DNA from: Phenylobacterium aquaticum
Lineage (GTDB): Bacteria > Pseudomonadota > Alphaproteobacteria > Caulobacterales > Caulobacteraceae
Assembly: GCA_947378305.1 (NCBI GenBank)
Contig: CANCJJ010000011.1
Coordinates: 1 to 64,000 of the forward strand
Direction: 5' to 3'
Length of the DNA: 64,000 nucleotides
The notes beneath the pieces are model-generated. The model saw nothing but the letters and a program-made list of their open reading frames with translations, was not told where the DNA came from and did no database searches. Made by a program: the position numbers and the translations under genes. Positions 59,616 to 64,000 of this stretch are shown here, one piece after another; position 1 is the stretch's first letter; every line of letters begins with the position of its first letter.

Positions 59616-61574
59616 ATGGCTGAACCCTCTATCTTCTTTTCCGAGGTCAATGAGCGCCAGGGGGCCTTCCACAGGCGTGCCTTCCTGCTGGGCGGACTGG
59701 TGGGAACAGGGCTGGCGGCCCTGGGCGGCCGACTGGCCTATCTCCAGCTGGTCGAGACCAATCGCTATGCCAAGCTTTCGAGTTCGAACCAGTTCAATTT
59801 CCGTCTGGTGCCGCCGCCCCGGGGGGTCATTACCGATCGTCACGGTGTCGTCCTGGCGACCAACCGGCCGAATTTCAGGCTCCTGGTTTCGCGGGAAGAT
59901 GGCGCAGAACCCGAGGCCATCCTGAATTCGCTCTCGGAGTTTGTGGCCTTCGACCCTAGCCGAAAGGCGCGCCTGATCCGGGATCTGGAAAACGCCCCGA
60001 AGCACACGCCGGTGTCGATTATGGACGACCTGACCTGGGAAGAATTCTCGGCCATCAATATCCGGGCCCCTGAATTGCAAGGGGTTACGGCGGACATGGG
60101 CGAGGTCCGGGTCTATCCCCATGGCGGGGCCTTTGCCCATGTCATTGGCTATGTGGCCAAGGTCAACAAGGCCGACCTGACCCCTACGGGACCGAATTCC
60201 GAGCCCATCCTTCTGCACCCGGGATTCCGGATTGGCCGTCAGGGCCTTGAGAAATCGCTGGATCTCGACCTGCGGGGGCGACCCGGGGGTCAGAAGGTCG
60301 AGGTCGATGCCCGTGGTCGCCAGGTTCGACAGACGTCGGATGGAGATATTGCCGCCATACCGGGCAAGACAGTCCAGCTGACCCTCGATGCCGACATCCA
60401 GACCCGGGCCCTGGAGGTTTTTGGGCAGGAGAGTGGCGCGGCAGTCATGATGGACTGTCGCAGCGGAGATATTCTTTGCCTGGTATCAGCCCCGAGTTTT
60501 GACGCGAACGGTTTTGTGCGTGGCATGACAGGGCCTCAGTATCAGGCCCTGGCCGAATATGATCACAAGCCCCTGTTCAACAAGGCGCTGACCGCTACCT
60601 ATCCGCCGGGATCGACCTTCAAGACCATGGTCGCTCTGGCGGCCCTGGAATACGGGATTGATCCTCAGGCGACCCATGTCTGCAACGGCGCCTGGGCCTG
60701 GGGTGGGCGTGTCTGGCACTGTGACAAGCATCACGGGGTCGTGGACATGCACAGCGCCATTTCAACGTCTTGCGACATCTATTTCTATCAGGTGTCCCTC
60801 ATGCTGGGGCCCGACCGCATTGCCGAAGTCGCCCGCAAGTTCGGCCTGGGTGAAGTCTTTGACATTGGTATTCCCGGCCAGAAGCCAGGTTTGGTCCCCG
60901 ATCAAGCCTATAAGCGGCGGGTCTTCAAAAAGGACCCTGTCTGGCACCCGGGTGAAACGCCCAGCATGGGAATTGGCCAAGGCTATACCAACGTCAATGC
61001 CCTTCAGCTCTGTGTCATGGCTGCGCGTCTGGCCAATGGGCAGAAGGCCCTGCATCCGCGCCTGATTGAGGCCATTGGCGGGGTGGCCCAGCCTGCGGGG
61101 TCTGCTGTATCCGACCTGAATGTGGATCACCGGCATCTGGACTTTGTGCGCTCGGCCATGGCCGCAGTGACGACCACCGGCACGGCTGCGGCAACGGCCC
61201 AGCTGGGTCTGGGTGACCTGAAAATGGCCGGAAAGACCGGGACCGCCCAATCCCATTCCTATGGCGGAGGGCGTGGCGTGCATGGAACCCAGGGAGCATG
61301 GGCCCTGCGCGATCATGCCTGGTTTGTCGCCTTTGCCCCCCTGGACAACCCGCGATATGCCCTCAGTGTGCTGGTGGAGCATGGCGGATTTGGGGGCGAC
61401 TCTGCGGCTCCAAAGGCGCGGGAGATCATGCGGGTTGCCCTGATGAAGGACCCTGAATTGCGCGCTCAGATCGAACATCCGACGCCCATGCCGGACATCC
61501 CGCCTGAGGCCGTGGCGGAAGGCTCCGCCCCGCCAGAACCCACACCCATCGGACCTGAAGGGCCAATCCCATGA
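59616..61574 (+). CDS. mrdA: Penicillin-binding protein 2 (elongation transpeptidase)
   Basis: PBP2 cross-links lateral wall together with RodA. The 652-residue class B enzyme has an N-terminal helix (about 22-42), a pedestal domain and the transpeptidase domain with Ser333-x-x-Lys336 ('PPGSTFKTMVAL'), Ser385-Cys-Asp387 ('ISTSCDIYFYQ', the SxD form usual for PBP2) and Lys539-Thr-Gly541 ('AGKTGTAQ'). The C-terminal 40 residues are Pro/Glu-rich. It overlaps rodA by four bases. Confidence 0.96.
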   Translation: MAEPSIFFSEVNERQGAFHRRAFLLGGLVGTGLAALGGRLAYLQLVETNRYAKLSSSNQFNFRLVPPPRGVITDRHGVVLATNRPNFRLLVSREDGAEPEAILNSLSEFVAFDPSRKARLIRDLENAPKHTPVSIMDDLTWEEFSAINIRAPELQGVTADMGEVRVYPHGGAFAHVIGYVAKVNKADLTPTGPNSEPILLHPGFRIGRQGLEKSLDLDLRGRPGGQKVEVDARGRQVRQTSDGDIAAIPGKTVQLTLDADIQTRALEVFGQESGAAVMMDCRSGDILCLVSAPSFDANGFVRGMTGPQYQALAEYDHKPLFNKALTATYPPGSTFKTMVALAALEYGIDPQATHVCNGAWAWGGRVWHCDKHHGVVDMHSAISTSCDIYFYQVSLMLGPDRIAEVARKFGLGEVFDIGIPGQKPGLVPDQAYKRRVFKKDPVWHPGETPSMGIGQGYTNVNALQLCVMAARLANGQKALHPRLIEAIGGVAQPAGSAVSDLNVDHRHLDFVRSAMAAVTTTGTAAATAQLGLGDLKMAGKTGTAQSHSYGGGRGVHGTQGAWALRDHAWFVAFAPLDNPRYALSVLVEHGGFGGDSAAPKAREIMRVALMKDPELRAQIEHPTPMPDIPPEAVAEGSAPPEPTPIGPEGPIP

Positions 61575-62728
61575 GCATGACGGCCCTGTCGAGTGCCGGT
61601 GAGCGGGATCGGCTGATCGTCAAGCTGGGCGAGCTCGACCGGCTATTTTGTCTGGCCCTGATCCTGATTGCCGGGATCGGTGCCTTGATGATGTTTTCCA
61701 TAGCCGGATCGAACTGGGAACCCTGGGCAGGCTCGCACCTGACCAAGTTCACCCTGTTTTTCTTCATGATGATTGCGCTCGCCATGATTGACGTCCGCTA
61801 CTGGTTTGCCATGGCCTATCCGATCTATGGGGTAGGGCTGGCCCTTTTGATTGCGGTCGCGGTGGTTGGCGATGTGCGACTGGGCGCGCGACGCTGGCTG
61901 GATCTTGGGCCTCTGGGCAGTTTCCAGCCCTCTGAAATCATGAAGCTTGGCCTCGTCCTGGCCCTGGGTCGGTTTTACCACGGCATTTCGGCGGAGCGTG
62001 CGCGCTTCTCCTGGTGGCTGCTCATTCCCGCCCTCATCATCGGTGCCCCGGTGCTACTGGTCGCCCGCCAGCCGGACCTGGGCACGGCCATTCTGCTGGC
62101 CCTGACAGGGTTGACCGTCGTGTGCCTGGCGGGGTTGTCCTGGCGGGTGATCCTGGCTGGCATCATCGCCCTTTTGGTGTCCGTGCCTCCGGTGATCATG
62201 TTCGTCCTGCACGACTATCAGAGGGACCGGATCTTCACCTTCCTGAAGCCCGAGAGTGACCCGTCCGGGTCGGGCTATCATATCTTGCAGTCCAAGATTG
62301 CCCTGGGCTCCGGGGGGCTACTGGGCAAGGGCTATGGTCTGGGCTCCCAGAGCCAGCTTAACTTCCTGCCGGAAAAACAGACCGACTTCATCTTTGCCAC
62401 CCTGGCGGAGGAGTTTGGCTTTGTTGGCTGTATGGTGGTGTTATTCCTCTATGGAACCGTGATCTTCCTGGCCTTGCGAACAGCCGCCCTGGCCCATTCC
62501 CACTTCGGCCGGTTGTCTTCAGCTGGGGTCACCGCAACCTTTGCCCTTTATGTGCTGATCAACGGGGCCATGGTCATGGGTCTGGCCCCGGTCGTCGGCG
62601 TGCCCATGCCCTTGCTGTCCTATGGTGGCACCGTCATGCTGACCGTCATGATTGGCTTTGGTCTGGTCCAGTCCGTCAAGGTCCACAGGTACTCGGAGGT
62701 GACCAGCGGCACGGGGGCCCTGCTCTAG
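61571..62728 (+). CDS. rodA: Rod shape-determining glycosyltransferase RodA
   Basis: RodA is the SEDS polymerase of the elongasome. The 385-residue product has about ten membrane helices with 'GARRWLDLGPLGSFQPSEIMKLGLV' (in part), 'LVARQPDLGTAILLAL' (catalytic Asp), 'QTDFIFATLAEEFGF' and 'MPLLSYGGTVMLTVMIGFGL'. ATG 61571 overlaps the mrdA stop; a second ATG is two codons later. The stop overlaps the convergent prolyl aminopeptidase stop by four bases. Confidence 0.97.
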   Translation: MSMTALSSAGERDRLIVKLGELDRLFCLALILIAGIGALMMFSIAGSNWEPWAGSHLTKFTLFFFMMIALAMIDVRYWFAMAYPIYGVGLALLIAVAVVGDVRLGARRWLDLGPLGSFQPSEIMKLGLVLALGRFYHGISAERARFSWWLLIPALIIGAPVLLVARQPDLGTAILLALTGLTVVCLAGLSWRVILAGIIALLVSVPPVIMFVLHDYQRDRIFTFLKPESDPSGSGYHILQSKIALGSGGLLGKGYGLGSQSQLNFLPEKQTDFIFATLAEEFGFVGCMVVLFLYGTVIFLALRTAALAHSHFGRLSSAGVTATFALYVLINGAMVMGLAPVVGVPMPLLSYGGTVMLTVMIGFGLVQSVKVHRYSEVTSGTGALL

Positions 62729-63717
62729 AGCTTCAGGGCCGCATCCGTTGCCCGGACCAGTCCATCGACAATGCCCGGTTCCGTCGAGGCGTGGCCGGCA
62801 TCCCAGACAATGTTGAGACGGGCATCTGGCCAGGCGGCCTTCAGGGACCAGGCCGAGGCCATGGGGGTTACAACATCATAGCGCCCCTGAACGATCCAGC
62901 CGGGTATGTGCCGGATCTTGTCCAGATTTTTCAAGATCCATCCGTCCTCGTCAAAGAAGCCTTTATTGACAAAGAAGTGGCACTCGATCCGGGCAAAGGC
63001 GATGGCAAAATCGACCTCGCCAAACTTGGCCGGGCGCGCCTCCGGCCCGCGAATGGAAATGATGTCGCCCTCCCACTGGCTCCAGGCCGTGGCCGCCTCG
63101 GCCTGGACCGCACGATCAGGATGGATCAGGCGGCGGTGAAAGGCCCCCAGAAGATCATGACGCTCCACCTCCGGGATCGGCGCGAGATAATGCTCCCAGG
63201 CGTCGGGGAACAGCATGGACGCTCCGCCCTGGTAGAACCAGTCAACCTCGCGCTGGGTGAGCAGGAATATGCCCCTCAAGACCAGGGCTTCCACCCGATC
63301 CGGATGCTTGATGGCATAGGCCAGGGCCAGGGTTGATCCCCATGACCCGCCAAAGACCGTCCATTTTTCAAAGCCGAGCTTGACCCTCAACCGCTCGATA
63401 TCCTCGATCAAGGTCCAGGTCGTATTGTCTTCAAGGCTGGCATTGGGGGTCGACTGACCGCATCCGCGCTGGTCGAAGAGGACCATGTGCCAAAGGTCCG
63501 GATCGAAAAAGCGGCGCATGGTTGAGTTGATCGCCCCGCCCGGCCCGCCGTGCAGGATCACGCAGGGCTTTCCGTCCGGACGGCCGCACTGCTCGTAATA
63601 GATCTTGTGAGGACCATCGGTGGTCATCATGCCGGAGGCGAAGGGGGTGGTCTCGCGAAACAGGCCGCGACGGTTCGTGCTGGAGGAGAATCCCATGGTC
63701 GATGTGTAATCCTGCAT
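62725..63717 (-). CDS. pip: Prolyl aminopeptidase (proline iminopeptidase)
   Basis: This 330-residue alpha/beta hydrolase removes N-terminal proline. It has the oxyanion motif 'VILHGGPGGAINSTMRRFF', 'LFDQRGCGQSTPNAS' and the nucleophile elbow 'VFGGSWGSTLALAYA' with Ser125; His and Asp lie in 'WDAGHASTEPG' and the 'VQGRYDVVTPM' segment. These are the hallmarks of peptidase family S33. ATG 63717 has only a weak ribosome binding site (AGG). The gene lies just downstream of a truncated hydrolase on the same strand and may be cotranscribed with it. Confidence 0.93.
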   Translation of the reverse strand: MQDYTSTMGFSSSTNRRGLFRETTPFASGMMTTDGPHKIYYEQCGRPDGKPCVILHGGPGGAINSTMRRFFDPDLWHMVLFDQRGCGQSTPNASLEDNTTWTLIEDIERLRVKLGFEKWTVFGGSWGSTLALAYAIKHPDRVEALVLRGIFLLTQREVDWFYQGGASMLFPDAWEHYLAPIPEVERHDLLGAFHRRLIHPDRAVQAEAATAWSQWEGDIISIRGPEARPAKFGEVDFAIAFARIECHFFVNKGFFDEDGWILKNLDKIRHIPGWIVQGRYDVVTPMASAWSLKAAWPDARLNIVWDAGHASTEPGIVDGLVRATDAALKL

Positions 63718-63721
63718 TGGC

Positions 63722-64000
63722 CTAACCGGCCCGAGGGAAGTGTCGGGCCATCCAGTCGAGGATCAGGCGATTGACCTCGTCGGGCTTTTCCTGCTGCGTC
63801 CAGTGGCCGCTGTCCAGAATGAGGGCCTTTTCCAGATTGCCGATCAGGTCGCTCATCCCGTCAGCCATGCCGGGTCGCAGAACGGCATCTTTTTCGGCCA
63901 TGATCATGAGGCAGGGGAGGCCATCCAGGCGGGTGGGTTGACCTGCGGACAGCTCCCAGTTGCGTGTAAAATTCCGGTACCAGTTGATCGGCCCGGTAAA
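63722..64000 (-). CDS. Alpha/beta hydrolase, epoxide-hydrolase-like, C-terminal part (5' end outside window)
   Basis: The minus-strand frame is open from the right edge to TAG at 63722, giving the last 92 residues. They read 'GPINWYRNFTRNWELSAG', 'PCLMIMAEKDAVL' with the acid-loop Asp, and 'ALILDSGHWTQQEKPDEVNRL' (in part) with the catalytic His, closely following the C-terminus of soluble epoxide hydrolases. The upstream part, including the nucleophile, is missing, so the exact activity cannot be judged. It ends four bases before the prolyl aminopeptidase start. Confidence 0.8.
   Translation of the reverse strand, partial: FTGPINWYRNFTRNWELSAGQPTRLDGLPCLMIMAEKDAVLRPGMADGMSDLIGNLEKALILDSGHWTQQEKPDEVNRLILDWMARHFPRAG

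Noticed and set aside
60655-60795. Altered SxN motif (SCD) in PBP2 as a defect
   Set aside because: An SxD form is, to my knowledge, normal in PBP2 proteins, so it is not a lesion.

Overview
The window is a GC-rich bacterial chromosome segment that fits an alphaproteobacterium, most likely of the Caulobacterales. Support for this comes from a complete dcw (division and cell wall) cluster preceded by rnpB, an ftsZ promoter region holding a perfect CtrA box (TTAA-N7-TTAA) flanked by two GANTC (CcrM methylation) sites, a Coq4-type ubiquinone protein, a TonB-dependent receptor, DUF1289 and DUF4169 proteins, and leuA lying close to mreBCD. The genus cannot be fixed from sequence reading alone. I see no insertion sequence, prophage, CRISPR array or recognisable defence island.

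Layout. 1-1.9 kb: the N-terminal part of a large RTX-type secreted protein (minus strand, running off the left edge), preceded by an AT-rich intergenic island; this is the most accessory-looking part of the window. 1.9-9.1 kb: small envelope and metabolic genes (lipoprotein, SIMPL protein, tRNA with anticodon CAU, free methionine-R-sulfoxide reductase, thiolase, TonB-dependent receptor, PQQ-type sugar dehydrogenase lipoprotein, HU). 9.2-16.2 kb: dusA overlapping a convergent retropepsin-like protease gene, DUF1289, a TonB-C-like protein, a two-subunit acyl-CoA dehydrogenase pair, a DMT permease, an AmpD-like amidase and a GNAT acetyltransferase. 16.2-16.6 kb: RNase P RNA.

16.6-35.5 kb: the dcw cluster mraZ-rsmH-ftsL-ftsI-murE-murF-mraY-murD-ftsW-murG-murC-murB-ddl-ftsQ-ftsA-ftsZ, mostly with 1-8 bp stop/start overlaps, so it is probably read as long polycistronic messages. 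A regulatory stretch ahead of mraZ carries an MraZ operator, DnaA-box-like sequences, a GANTC site and a CtrA half-site. 35.6-41.5 kb: lpxC, bamD, recN and ligA follow on the same strand, adding lipid A synthesis, outer-membrane protein assembly and DNA repair.

41.5-56.8 kb: housekeeping genes on both strands (aminopeptidase P, a GIY-YIG-like protein, prmA, uvrD/pcrA, RHH protein, Coq4, an alpha/beta hydrolase of atypical codon use, DUF4169 plus aspartate aminotransferase, TVP38/TMEM64 membrane protein, glutathione S-transferase, leuA with a possible leader peptide, DMT permease, PhyH dioxygenase coupled to an orphan modA). 57.0-62.7 kb: the elongasome operon mreB-mreC-mreD-mrdA-rodA. The right edge holds prolyl aminopeptidase and a truncated epoxide-hydrolase-like gene on the minus strand.

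Taken together, the genes cover septal and lateral peptidoglycan synthesis: the Mur enzymes make lipid II through MraY and MurG, FtsW/FtsI and RodA/PBP2 polymerise it, and FtsZ/FtsA/FtsQ/FtsL and MreB/C/D position the work. Most of the window is ordinary; the points most worth checking are the control region before mraZ, the ftsZ promoter, the putative leuA leader, the dusA read-through overlap and the mosaic RTX protein.
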